DNA of 64,000 bases from JBJHBP01 sp050485645 (GCA_050485645.1 JBJHBT010000017.1:17857-81856); one strand, 5' to 3'. Shown: positions 52,322 through 63,769, counted from the stretch's first letter. The notes: generated from the sequence alone by a model not told the origin. Made by a program: numbers and translations.

Positions 52322-52581
52322 CGGTGTTTCTCCGGAACCGGGTCGTAACCCGAGCTGCCCCAGGGGTGACAGCGGCCGATGCGGTGCATCGCCAGCCAGG
52401 TGCCGCGCAACGCGCCATGCGTACGCAGCGCGTCGATCGCATATTGCGAACAGGTGGGCAGGTAGCGGCACTGCCTGCCCAGCCAGGCCGACAGCGTCAT
52501 CTGATAAAGCCGCACCAATCCGATCAGCATCAGTACCGGCCAGTGACGCGCGGATCGCAATGTAAGCTCGGCCTGGGTCAA
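52318..52581 (-). CDS. yidD: Membrane protein insertion efficiency factor YidD
   Basis: 87 residues with the YidD core: LVRLYQMTLSAWLGRQCRYLPTCSQYA and the HPWGSSGYDPVP end. YidD sits at the inner face of the membrane and helps YidC-dependent insertion. Start TTG 52581 overlaps the cysS stop (TTGA). It is usually found in rpmH-rnpA-yidD-yidC, so this location is unusual. Confidence 0.92.
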   Translation of the reverse strand: MTQAELTLRSARHWPVLMLIGLVRLYQMTLSAWLGRQCRYLPTCSQYAIDALRTHGALRGTWLAMHRIGRCHPWGSSGYDPVPEKHR

Positions 52582-53987
52582 TGGGATCTCCGCCAGCGCG
52601 ACCCTTCCGCACGGTCCTCGATCACGATGCCGGCCGCCGCAAGCTCATCGCGTATGCGGTCGGCCTCGGCGAAATTGCGCTCCCGGCGCATCGCGTCGCG
52701 CTTTTCCACCAGCGATTGTATCGCGGCCGCGTCCGGTGCGTCCTGGCTTTGCGTGCCGCTGCGCTCAAACCACGCGGCCGGATCCTGGCCCAGAAGCCCC
52801 AGGTACCAGGCACCGGCACGCAGCGAGTGCGCCAGCTCCAGGCGCCGCGCCGCGCCGTCGCAACGATTCGCCTCACGCGCAATCGCGAACAGCTCGGCCA
52901 GTGCGCGCGGGGTGTTGAGGTCGTCTTCCAGGGCCTCGATCACGGCGGCCGGGGCTTCCACGCCGCCGGCATCGGCGGGTCCGACGGCTCCGATGGCGCC
53001 GTGCACGCCAGCCTCGCGCAGCGCGCCATACATGCGGTTCAGCTTCTGGACACTCTCCTCCAGTACTCTGGGATTCCAGTCCAGCGGCTGGCGATAGTGC
53101 GCGCTGAGCAGTCCCAGCCGCACCGCCTCGGCCGGCGCCGCGGCGAGCAGGTCCTTGATCAGCAACAGATTCCCCAGCGACTTGGACATCTTTTCGCTGG
53201 CCATCTGCACATGGCCGTTGTGCACCCAGAAGCGGCACAGCGGCCGGCCATGATGCGCGCAGTTGCTCTGCGCGATCTCGTTCTCGTGATGCGGGAACAC
53301 CAGATCCTGGCCGCCACCGTGGATGTCGATGGTATCGCCCAGATGGGCTTCGATCATCGTCGAACACTCGATATGCCAGCCGGGCCGGCCGCGTCCCCAT
53401 GGACTGTCCCAGCCCACGACATCGGCATCGGAGGGCTTCCACAGCACGAAATCCGCCGGATCACGCTTGTATGGCGCCACCTCCACCCGCGCGCCGGCGA
53501 TCAGATCCTCGACAGCGCGACCGGACAGCCGGCCGTAGTCCGGAAAGCTCGGCACCGAGAACAGCACATGGCCCTCAGCCTCATAGGCGTGCCCGGCCGC
53601 GACAAGGCGCGCGATGAATTCAACGATGTCGGGCATATGCTGTGTGACACGCGGTTCGATGTCCGGCGGCGACACGCCCAGCGCCGCCATGTCACGGTGG
53701 AACGCTTCTATATAGCGCGCCGTCAGCACCCCGATCGCGACCCCCTCTTTGCGCGCAGCTGCATTGATCTTGTCGTCTACGTCGGTGAAATTGCGGGCAT
53801 GTACGAGATTCCAGCGACGACGAATGACGCGTGCCAGGACATCGAACACCACCTCCGGGCGGGCATTGCCGATATGCGCGTAGCTGTATACTGTCGGCCC
53901 GCACACGTACATGGTCACGCGCTGCGGATCGGCCGGTTCGAAGACTTCCTCGCGCCGGGTCAGCGAATTGAAAAGCGTCAGTCCCAT
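52578..53987 (-). CDS. cysS: Cysteinyl-tRNA synthetase
   Basis: 469 residues, class I synthetase with the zinc Cys (VCGPTVY, C29), the HIGH-type motif HIGN at 38-41 and KMSKS in the C-terminal half. HHENEIAQSNC supplies the other zinc ligands. Divergent from hisI; its stop overlaps yidD. Confidence 0.97.
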   Translation of the reverse strand: MGLTLFNSLTRREEVFEPADPQRVTMYVCGPTVYSYAHIGNARPEVVFDVLARVIRRRWNLVHARNFTDVDDKINAAARKEGVAIGVLTARYIEAFHRDMAALGVSPPDIEPRVTQHMPDIVEFIARLVAAGHAYEAEGHVLFSVPSFPDYGRLSGRAVEDLIAGARVEVAPYKRDPADFVLWKPSDADVVGWDSPWGRGRPGWHIECSTMIEAHLGDTIDIHGGGQDLVFPHHENEIAQSNCAHHGRPLCRFWVHNGHVQMASEKMSKSLGNLLLIKDLLAAAPAEAVRLGLLSAHYRQPLDWNPRVLEESVQKLNRMYGALREAGVHGAIGAVGPADAGGVEAPAAVIEALEDDLNTPRALAELFAIAREANRCDGAARRLELAHSLRAGAWYLGLLGQDPAAWFERSGTQSQDAPDAAAIQSLVEKRDAMRRERNFAEADRIRDELAAAGIVIEDRAEGSRWRRSH

Positions 53988-54119
53988 GCGGTTGCTGCTC
54001 AGACCATGCAGTTACAGTTGATGAAGGCCGCGCGCGGATCTTCCGGGGGTGCCGCATCGGACAACGCTCCGATTGGCGCGCGAATGATAGCAGGGACAGC
54101 CCGAATCACCCGCACCCCG

Positions 54120-54125
54120 TATAAT
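54120..54125 (+). promoter_or_regulatory. -10 box TATAAT before hisI
   Basis: Perfect TATAAT, 24 nt before ATG 54150, inside the 162-nt gap between divergent cysS and hisI. This spacing leaves a normal leader, unlike the leaderless set. -35 not clear. Confidence 0.45.
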
Positions 54126-54149
54126 GCCCGGCCTGTTGCCGGCGATGTC

Positions 54150-54632
54150 ATGGACGAAACGATGGCCAATCTGTTTTCCAACCGGGTCAGTATCGAGCAG
54201 GTCGAAGAAGGGGGCGAACTCGCACCAAAATTCGACCGCGACGGCCTGATCCCCTGCGTAACCACCGATTACACCAGCGGCGAGCTGCTGATGCACGGCT
54301 ACATGAACACCGAGGCGCTGGAAAAAACCATTGCCAGCGGCGAGGCGCACTACTGGAGTCGCAGCCGCGGCGTGCTGTGGCACAAGGGTGCGACCAGCGG
54401 CCTCGTCCAGAAGGTCCGGGAACTGCTGATCGACGACGATCAGGACTGCGTCTGGCTGCGGGTGGACGTGGCCGGCGGCGCGAGCTGCCACGTCGGCTAC
54501 CGTTCCTGCTTCTACCGACGCGTGCCGGTGGGCACAACCGAAGGTCCGGTCAAACTGGAGTTCACCGAGAACGAAAAGGTGTTCGATCCGCAGGCCGTGT
54601 ACGGCGACGCGCCCAATCCCACGCAGCTGTAA
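54150..54632 (+). CDS. hisI: Phosphoribosyl-AMP cyclohydrolase
   Basis: 160 residues. It opens the purine ring of PR-AMP in histidine synthesis. LLMHGYMN, YWSRSRGVLWHKG and the C-terminal Cys ligands (DQDCVWLRV, GASCHVGYRSCFY) are present. It is a single-domain HisI without HisE and stands outside any his operon. ATG 54150 is chosen as the first in-frame start after the TATAAT. Confidence 0.94.
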   Translation: MDETMANLFSNRVSIEQVEEGGELAPKFDRDGLIPCVTTDYTSGELLMHGYMNTEALEKTIASGEAHYWSRSRGVLWHKGATSGLVQKVRELLIDDDQDCVWLRVDVAGGASCHVGYRSCFYRRVPVGTTEGPVKLEFTENEKVFDPQAVYGDAPNPTQL

Positions 54633-54643
54633 CGCAGCGCCAC

Positions 54644-55264
54644 CTATCCCGCCCGCACGCCCAGCGCCTCGATGCGCCGCACCACCTGGCGCGCCAGGTC
54701 TTCCGCCAGCGCACGGCGCAGCGTGCGTTCTTCCTCGGCCTTGCCCAATACTTCGCGTTCGTCGTAGGTATAGCTGCGCGTCACCACCAGCGACTCGGGC
54801 TCGATCAGCTGCTGGCCGCCGGCACTGAGTGTGAACGTGACGATGTAGTAGATCTCATACTCGCGCGGAATGTTGCGGGCTGATACCGACAGCACGCGCT
54901 GGCCGGTGTTGTCCTCGACAATGGTGAGCACGGCGCCGGCTTCGCCGGCACGCTCGACCACCTCCGAGCCGCGCAACCGCAGATTCTCACGCAGACTGCC
55001 AAAAAACGGCGAGTGCGGCTCGGCGGTTTCCACATAGGTACGCGCCATCGCCGCGGGCAGACGGCCCGCGCCCTCGAGTCTGAATCCGCAACCGGCCACC
55101 AGGGTGCCCAGCACCAGTGCCAGCAACGCCACCGCCCCGCGGCCAGGGCATCGGCCCAGCCCGGCTTCGCCACCCGCCACAGGCCGGTGCGGCTTGATTC
55201 GGTTCCCGTTAATCAACATCATCGCAACCCACCCCGACATCAGGGCACGGATAGCATTCAGCAT
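54644..55264 (-). CDS. lptE: LPS-assembly lipoprotein LptE
   Basis: 206 residues. The lipobox LVAGC puts the acylated Cys at 59, so the true start may be later than ATG 55264 (for example the ATG pair at 55222/55219). After the Cys comes GFRLEGAGRLP and the LptE alpha/beta fold with EYEIYYIVTF. It plugs LptD (encoded at 8-10 kb) in the outer membrane. Divergent from leuS and convergent with hisI (11-nt gap). Confidence 0.85.
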   Translation of the reverse strand: MLNAIRALMSGWVAMMLINGNRIKPHRPVAGGEAGLGRCPGRGAVALLALVLGTLVAGCGFRLEGAGRLPAAMARTYVETAEPHSPFFGSLRENLRLRGSEVVERAGEAGAVLTIVEDNTGQRVLSVSARNIPREYEIYYIVTFTLSAGGQQLIEPESLVVTRSYTYDEREVLGKAEEERTLRRALAEDLARQVVRRIEALGVRAG

Positions 55265-55318
55265 TCATGCGGGATTGGCAACCGGAAGGACGGGGCGAAT
55301 CCGGCGCAGGGACGACTC

Positions 55319-57961
<2,643 letters not shown>

Positions 57962-58056
57962 ATGAACGCCGAGCGGACTCGGATACCGGCGCTGCTGTGT
58001 GATCCGGCTCCACGACGGGCACCCGCCCTGCGAACCGTATTCAGCGCCTAAGCACC

Positions 58057-58350
58057 TCAGGCCTTCGGCGGACCGTAGTACCCGCTCTTCTCCGCGTTGC
58101 CGTCGCGCAGCAGGCGCGCACCCTCGATGACGAGCGCCTGCAGACCCTCGCCACCGGCGTCGATGTGCTGCAGCAGCGCGCTGCGCATGCGCGGGTCCCA
58201 ATAGGTGCGCAGATGGTTGCGCAGCCCCTCGCGGGCACGCTCGGGCGGATACGGCGCGAAGAAATCTCCGATCTGGTTGGCCATCAGGATCAGGTGACCG
58301 AGATCGATGACCTCGCCCTCGACCGCGGCATCGTAGTCTTTCACCGACAT
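58057..58350 (-). CDS. Formate dehydrogenase delta subunit (FdsD-like)
   Basis: 97 residues. LILMANQIGDFFAPYPPERAREG and HLRTYWDPRMR match FdsD, the small subunit of the NAD-dependent formate dehydrogenases; its role is unclear, possibly in maturation. It begins 2 nt after the catalytic subunit gene, in the fds operon order, and is convergent with leuS. Confidence 0.9.
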   Translation of the reverse strand: MSVKDYDAAVEGEVIDLGHLILMANQIGDFFAPYPPERAREGLRNHLRTYWDPRMRSALLQHIDAGGEGLQALVIEGARLLRDGNAEKSGYYGPPKA

Positions 58351-58352
58351 CC

Positions 58353-60542
58353 CTAAACCTCCTCAGCCACCAGAGCCTCGGCGACGCGACGCTCCTGAGG
58401 CTCCTGAGGCTCCTGTCGGCGTGCGCTGGTTTCGGCGCGCGGCGCTTCGGCAGCCGTCACCCTGGCGACTTCCACGGCAGTGACCTTGTACTCGGGGCAG
58501 TTCGTCGCCCAGTCCGAGAGATTGCTGGTCACCGCGTTCGCCTTCGACGCGGCATGATGGAAGGTCGTGTAGATGACACCCGGATTCACCCGCGTGGACT
58601 CCCTGATGCGCAGGCGTGTGGAGCCGAAGCGGCTGGTGACCGTCACCATGTCGCCATCGCGCAGCCCACGCGTCTGCATGTCGCCGCGCGACATCTCCAG
58701 GACATCCTCGGGATGCCACCGGGAATTGGCTGTACGGCGCGTCTGCGTGCCGACGTTGTACTGGCTGAGGATGCGGCCCGTGGTCAGCAGCAGCGGGAAC
58801 TGCTCGGTGACGCGCTCGCGCGTGGGGACAAACCCCGTCAGCATGAAGGTGCCGCGGCCGTTGGCGCGCGGGAACTGCTGCATGTGCAGTACTTCCGTGC
58901 CCTCGGGCGCGTTCTCGTCCACCGGCCACTGGGCCGAACCCACGCGGTCGAGCAGCTCGAAGCTGGCGCCACGGTAGGCGGGCGACAGGCGCGCGAGCTC
59001 GTCGAGCACCTCGCCGGCATGCGCGTACGAGACATCGTAGCCCATGGCGTTCATCAGCTTCACCGTGACTTCCCAGTCCTGATAGCCCGCCAGCGGTTCG
59101 ACGACCTTGCGCACCCGGCTGATTCGCCGTTCGGCGTTCGTGAACGTGCCGTCCTTCTCCAGTGACGAGCTGCCCGGCAGGATCACGTGGGCGTACTTCG
59201 ACGTCTCGTTCAGGAAGATGTCGTGAACAATCACGCATTCCATGTTCTTCAGTGCAGCGATGATGTGATTCTGGTTCGGGTCGGACTGCACCGGGTCCTC
59301 ACCCATGATGTACATGCCCTTGAAATGGCCCGTCAGGGCGGCGTCGAACATGTTCGGCAGACGCAGACCCGGCTCGCCGTCCAGCGGCACGCCCCATTCG
59401 GCTTCGAAACTCGACCGCGTCGCCTCGTCGGTGACGAAACGGTAGCCGCTGAAGACATGCGGCCAGCTGCCTAGGCAGCTGCCGCCCTGGACGTTGCCCT
59501 GGCCGCGCAGCGGGTTCACGCCCACGCCTTCCTGCCCGAACATGCCGCAGGCCAGCGCCAGATTGCCCAGACACATGACGCCGGTGGATCCCTGGGAGTG
59601 CTCGGTGACGCCAAGGCCGTAGTAGATCGTGCTGCGCGGGCCGGCGGCATAAAGCCTGGCCGCGCGCCTGATGTCATCCGGATCCACACCGGCGACCGCG
59701 CCGATGTTCTCGGGTGAGTATTCATCGCCCCCGACGAGCTCCGCCCAGTGCTCGAATTCCTGCCATTCGCAGCGCGCCCGGATGAAGTCCGGGTCGTGCA
59801 GACTCTCGCGCACGATCACGTGAGCGAGACTGTTCAGAATGGCGACGTTGGTGCCGGGCCGCAGCGCCAGATGAATATCCGCGCGGCAGTGGGGGCTGTC
59901 GACGGTTTCGGTTCTGCGTGGGTCGATGACGATCAGCTTCGCGCCCTGCCGGATGCGGCGCTTCATCATCGAGCCGAATACGGGGTGTCCCTCGGTGGGG
60001 TTGGCGCCCACCACCATGATGACGTCGGCCTGGAGAATCGAATCGAAGTGCTGACTGGCCGCGCCGGCGCCCACCGTGGCCGAGAGGCCGAACTGGGTCG
60101 GCGAATGGCAGATGCGCGCGCAGTTGTCGATGTTGTTGTTCCCGAGCACGGCGCGGATGAACTTCTGCACGAGGAAAATCTCCTCGTTGGTGCAGCGTGA
60201 GCTCGAGACGCCGCCCACCGAGCCGCGCCCGTACCTGGCCTGGATTCGCTTCAACTCGCTCGCCGCGTAAGCGAAAGCTTCGTCCCAGCTTACTTCCCGC
60301 CAGGGCTCGTCGATACTGCCGCGGATCATCGGTGTCTTCACCCGATCCGGATGGCGCCAGTAGTCGTAGGCGAAACGCCCCTTGACGCAGCTGTGCCCGT
60401 GGTTGGCCTTGCCTTCCTTCCACGGCGTCATGCGCACGATCTCATTGCCGATGGTTTCGGCCTTGAAGCCGCAGCCAACGCCACAGTAGGCGCAGATCGT
60501 GATCGTCGCCTTCTCGGGTTTGCGTGGATTAGGCACGGTCAT
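58353..60542 (-). CDS. Formate dehydrogenase catalytic subunit (molybdopterin)
   Basis: 729 residues. It oxidises formate to CO2 at a Mo/W bis-MGD centre. An N-terminal [4Fe-4S] ligand set C17, C20, C24, C52 is followed by the conserved Lys54; the metal-binding Cys is C145 (TGC, not selenocysteine) in NCARICHSP. GANPTEGHP and RILSQYNVGTQTRR are MGD-binding blocks. It lacks the ferredoxin-like front part of a full FdsA, which is encoded by the preceding, overlapping gene. ATG 60542 overlaps that gene by 14 nt; GTG 60536 has a better spaced GGAGG and may be the real start. Confidence 0.93.
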   Translation of the reverse strand: MTVPNPRKPEKATITICAYCGVGCGFKAETIGNEIVRMTPWKEGKANHGHSCVKGRFAYDYWRHPDRVKTPMIRGSIDEPWREVSWDEAFAYAASELKRIQARYGRGSVGGVSSSRCTNEEIFLVQKFIRAVLGNNNIDNCARICHSPTQFGLSATVGAGAASQHFDSILQADVIMVVGANPTEGHPVFGSMMKRRIRQGAKLIVIDPRRTETVDSPHCRADIHLALRPGTNVAILNSLAHVIVRESLHDPDFIRARCEWQEFEHWAELVGGDEYSPENIGAVAGVDPDDIRRAARLYAAGPRSTIYYGLGVTEHSQGSTGVMCLGNLALACGMFGQEGVGVNPLRGQGNVQGGSCLGSWPHVFSGYRFVTDEATRSSFEAEWGVPLDGEPGLRLPNMFDAALTGHFKGMYIMGEDPVQSDPNQNHIIAALKNMECVIVHDIFLNETSKYAHVILPGSSSLEKDGTFTNAERRISRVRKVVEPLAGYQDWEVTVKLMNAMGYDVSYAHAGEVLDELARLSPAYRGASFELLDRVGSAQWPVDENAPEGTEVLHMQQFPRANGRGTFMLTGFVPTRERVTEQFPLLLTTGRILSQYNVGTQTRRTANSRWHPEDVLEMSRGDMQTRGLRDGDMVTVTSRFGSTRLRIRESTRVNPGVIYTTFHHAASKANAVTSNLSDWATNCPEYKVTAVEVARVTAAEAPRAETSARRQEPQEPQERRVAEALVAEEV

Positions 60543-61245
60543 ATCCTCCAGGAAACAGGCTCTTTTCGACGAGCGCATGGCTGGGGCAGGCCTGCACACA
60601 GGCGCCACAGCTGACGCATTCGGATTCCATGAACGGATCGTCCTGGCTCGCTGCGACCTTGGACTGGAAGCCGCGTCCCTGAATGGTCAACGCGAAAGTG
60701 CCCTGCACTTCCTCGCAGGCGCGTACGCAGCGGCTGCAGACGATGCATTTCGCGGGATCGAAAAGGAAATAGGGGTTCGAGTCGTCCACCGGCAGGTCGA
60801 AATGCACGCGGCCCTCGCCGTAGCGGTGCTCCTTAACGCCGATTTCCTCCAGCGTGCGGTGAAACTCGCTCCAGCCGTCCGGGATCTCTCCCGACGGGAA
60901 ATCGGAAAGATACAGCTCCATGACGCCCTTGCGCAGCCTGGCGAGCGCATCCGACTGCGTCCGGATCTCCATGCCAGGCTCAACCAGCGTTGTGCAGCTC
61001 GCCGGGTACCCCCGCCGACCCTCGATCTCAACGAGACAGACGCGACAGCTGCCGAACGACTCGAGCGTATCGGTCGCGCAGAGCTTCGGCACCGCCCGCC
61101 CGGCTTCGGTGGCCGCGAGCATGACGGAGCTGCCTTCGGGCACCACCACCTCGGTGCCGTCCACGGTCAGGGTCACCGGCCGCCCGTCTCGCGGCGGTGT
61201 CCCGTAGTCAATGCCTTCTCGCAGGCGGCGTAGCTCACTCCACAT
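60529..61245 (-). CDS. Iron-sulfur protein equal to the N-terminal part of FdsA
   Basis: 238 residues. An N-terminal [2Fe-2S] domain has C56, C67, C70 and C84; two [4Fe-4S] ferredoxin sets follow at C167/C170/C173/C177 and C210/C213/C216/C220. The order matches the front of FdsA and of NuoG, so it should pass electrons from the Mo subunit. The segment between C84 and C167 that holds a further His/Cys-ligated [4Fe-4S] motif in FdsA and NuoG has no cysteine here. First gene of the operon; its TAA overlaps the next start. Confidence 0.88.
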   Translation of the reverse strand: MWSELRRLREGIDYGTPPRDGRPVTLTVDGTEVVVPEGSSVMLAATEAGRAVPKLCATDTLESFGSCRVCLVEIEGRRGYPASCTTLVEPGMEIRTQSDALARLRKGVMELYLSDFPSGEIPDGWSEFHRTLEEIGVKEHRYGEGRVHFDLPVDDSNPYFLFDPAKCIVCSRCVRACEEVQGTFALTIQGRGFQSKVAASQDDPFMESECVSCGACVQACPSHALVEKSLFPGGYDRA

Positions 61246-61445
61246 GATTTATACGTCCAGTATTCTGCTTCGTGTCGTCATCGCGGTCGCCGCAGTGTTC
61301 GGGGCGCGAGCCCGGAGCGGCGGTGTCGCAGACGGTGATTCTGACCAAGTGTAGCGCCCAACGATGCTGGGATTGCATCCAGTATGCGGTGACCGTATGC
61401 CGTGCGACGCCTGTTATCGCGCAACGCCCGGCGTTGCACCTTTGA
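61246..61445. other. Intergenic region upstream of the formate dehydrogenase operon
   Basis: 200 nt between two same-strand genes, presumably holding the formate dehydrogenase promoter. I see no clear -35/-10 pair and no terminator for the upstream inositol-monophosphatase-family gene. Confidence 0.4.
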
Positions 61446-62222
61446 CTAGCACTCCGGGCCGGTCATTGCCTCGAGCAACGGTACGTGCAGCCGCGAGTTG
61501 GTGGCCAGCGCCGTCGTTGTGTGCAACCCGACTGGCGAGCCATCCAGCGCAGTGAACCGCCCGCCGGCCTCCTCGACAATAACCGCCAGCGCGGCGATGT
61601 CGAGTACGTTGATGTCGGACTCGATCACCGCATCGATGCAGCCACGGGCCAGCAGATGGTAGTGATAGAAATCGCCGTAGCCGCGGATACGGCTGACCTG
61701 CGCGACGATTCGTCCGTAGCGTCCCCAGTGGCCGCCACTCGCAAGCGTCTTCAGATTGCCGGACGACAGCGAAGCCTCGGCGATGGTGTCGATCCCGCTC
61801 ACGCCAGCCCGGTCTTCACCGAACCAGGCCCCGGTGCCGCGTTCGGCCCACATCAGCTCGCTGAATGCCGGCGCGCTGGAGACCCCGAGGATCAGCTCGC
61901 CGCGATGCATCAACGCAATCTGCGTCGAGAAGAACGGATAGCCGCGCACAAAACTCCGGGTGCCATCGATCGGATCGACCAGCCACAGGTATTCGGCACC
62001 GGCATTGCTGCGTCCGGTTTCCTCACCGTAAAACCCGTGCGCGGGAAATCGACGCGCGATGCACTGCCGAATCACCTCTTCGGACTCGACATCGGCACGG
62101 GTCACCGGCGTCAGGTCCGGCTTGATATCCACCTTCACGCCGCTTGCGTAGTAGTGACGAATCACCTCCGAGGCCGCCTCGGCCGCTTCCAGTGCCGTGG
62201 TCAGGAACGCCGACTTCTCCAT
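61446..62222 (-). CDS. Inositol monophosphatase-family phosphatase (possibly HisN)
   Basis: 258 residues from ATG 62222, with the family's metal motifs: GEETG, DPIDGTRSF and DINVLDIAALAVIVEEAGG. It is a Mg-dependent, Li-sensitive-type phosphomonoesterase. The lack of an inositol-specific context and the length suggest histidinol-phosphate phosphatase (HisN) or another IMPase; not resolved by sequence. A longer start (62261) is possible. Confidence 0.85.
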   Translation of the reverse strand: MEKSAFLTTALEAAEAASEVIRHYYASGVKVDIKPDLTPVTRADVESEEVIRQCIARRFPAHGFYGEETGRSNAGAEYLWLVDPIDGTRSFVRGYPFFSTQIALMHRGELILGVSSAPAFSELMWAERGTGAWFGEDRAGVSGIDTIAEASLSSGNLKTLASGGHWGRYGRIVAQVSRIRGYGDFYHYHLLARGCIDAVIESDINVLDIAALAVIVEEAGGRFTALDGSPVGLHTTTALATNSRLHVPLLEAMTGPEC

Positions 62223-62379
62223 CTGCAACCCGTACTCCCGTGTCTTGCCGGTCATCAACACCGGAGCCCGTGGCCCGGCGGGCCGCCATGATCAGCGCTG
62301 GAGCACGGAATTGCCAGATTGACAGGACACGCCGACCGGATCCAAAGGGATGACAGGGAACAGGGTACGGCTCGCGGGA

Positions 62380-63546
62380 CTATCCTGCGATTCGTGTCGC
62401 GATCGGCGTACGCGCTGCTGCGTGAAGAAAGCAGGTACGCTCGCCCATGGACACGATGCGACGTGCGGTATCAGCATCCACGCTGGTGACCAGTTCCACG
62501 TGTGTGCGCACCGGTTCCACCATCGGCACATCTGTGCGCCCCACGTGATCGAACTGTGTTACCTGACCGATGGCGTAGCGTTCCAGCGGATGTTTGAGTA
62601 TCGCGACGTAGCGGCCGATCTGGGTCAGGTAGCAGAATGCGAGGCCGGCCGACAGATAAACCAGTGGCGACGGCGCGCGCGTACCCGCCGGATCGTCACC
62701 GATCTCACACAGAAACCGGAAATTGCTCCCGATCGGCTTGTAGAGCTGCACGCGCGTCTCGCTCAGACCATCCTCACGCAGCATCGCAACGCCGCGGATA
62801 TGCAGCGTACGCTTCTGCTCGGCGGCGAGGCTGCTGCCGGCACCACCTTCGACATCGAAGACCGTTTCGCCGCTGCCGAGCTTCGTGATCAGATCGTCCG
62901 GCACCGCCGCATCACCGTCCGGTTGCAGCGCGTTGAAACCCGCATCGCTCAGATCGAATGCGTACGGCGCATCCCAGTGCGCAACGTCCCCGGGTGCCTC
63001 CGTCCCACCGTTCAGTGTCAGCGAGAACTCGCTGCACAGGGACGCGCGCAGCAGGGCCTCCACCGGCGCCTGTGCCACCGCGTCCGTGACCAGCGACTCA
63101 AGCTCCGCGTCACTGGCGTCAGCCTGCAGACGCACACTCAGCTCCACGGGCAACGCGCCACCGAGCATGTCGCCGCGCACGGCCGAACCCTGCATCGTGT
63201 AGAAGCTGTCCGCCGTCAATTCGATCTCGCGGATCGTGATCTGACGTTGCCGCGCCAGCGCAGTGATTGGCGCAAGAAACCCGTTGGCTACACCGGCTGT
63301 GAAAAATGCAAGCGGGAACGGCGCAAGGTCTGTGCCGTTCAGATAGGGACCTTCGTCCGACACCATGCGCCAGCGACGCCCGCCGGGTTCGCAGCTGACC
63401 ACAGCTTCTTTCTGCATGCCGGTCAAGGCGCGGGCCAGCGTGATCAAACGGACCGTGTGGGCAGCGCGGGGCCTATCCGCGACGGTGCTGTCGACAATGT
63501 TCGGCCGGTAGGCAAGGGGCCACGGGGAGGATTCGATGTTGTTCAT
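62380..63546 (-). CDS. Tandem OsmC-like domain protein
   Basis: 388 residues. Two OsmC/Ohr-like halves can be read. In the first (about 45-180) the positions of the two peroxidatic cysteines are Ala (FTAGVAN near 83-88 and QAPVEALL near 159-166). In the second (about 245-385) both are Cys: C305 in SAGLAFCYLT and C372 in GERTCFLHAA. Ohr/OsmC proteins reduce organic hydroperoxides as dimers, so this could be a fused dimer with one active site. ATG 63546 is preferred; the upstream frame includes a hydrophobic segment but looks less coding. Confidence 0.6.
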   Translation of the reverse strand: MNNIESSPWPLAYRPNIVDSTVADRPRAAHTVRLITLARALTGMQKEAVVSCEPGGRRWRMVSDEGPYLNGTDLAPFPLAFFTAGVANGFLAPITALARQRQITIREIELTADSFYTMQGSAVRGDMLGGALPVELSVRLQADASDAELESLVTDAVAQAPVEALLRASLCSEFSLTLNGGTEAPGDVAHWDAPYAFDLSDAGFNALQPDGDAAVPDDLITKLGSGETVFDVEGGAGSSLAAEQKRTLHIRGVAMLREDGLSETRVQLYKPIGSNFRFLCEIGDDPAGTRAPSPLVYLSAGLAFCYLTQIGRYVAILKHPLERYAIGQVTQFDHVGRTDVPMVEPVRTHVELVTSVDADTARRIVSMGERTCFLHAAARTPIATRIAG

Positions 63547-63732
63547 GTTCTGTAAGGTCCCAGTTTCAGGGATGGTGATCAGCAGGATCGGCTGGCCGAC
63601 AACCTGCGTCACAAAAAAATACGCGATGCCGAGCAGCACCGCCATCTGGCCAAGGGCACGCCGGCCTTCTCGAGGACTTCGAGGGATTCCGTCCGCATGG
63701 GCATGATGATAGCGCCGCACACCCTCCCCGGT

Positions 63733-63769
<37 letters not shown>

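Noticed and set aside
52581..54149. A long plus-strand extension upstream of hisI
   Set aside because: It is antisense to cysS; HisI homology begins at 54150.
60108..60110. Possible selenocysteine at the formate dehydrogenase active site
   Set aside because: The codon is TGC, so this is the Cys-type enzyme.
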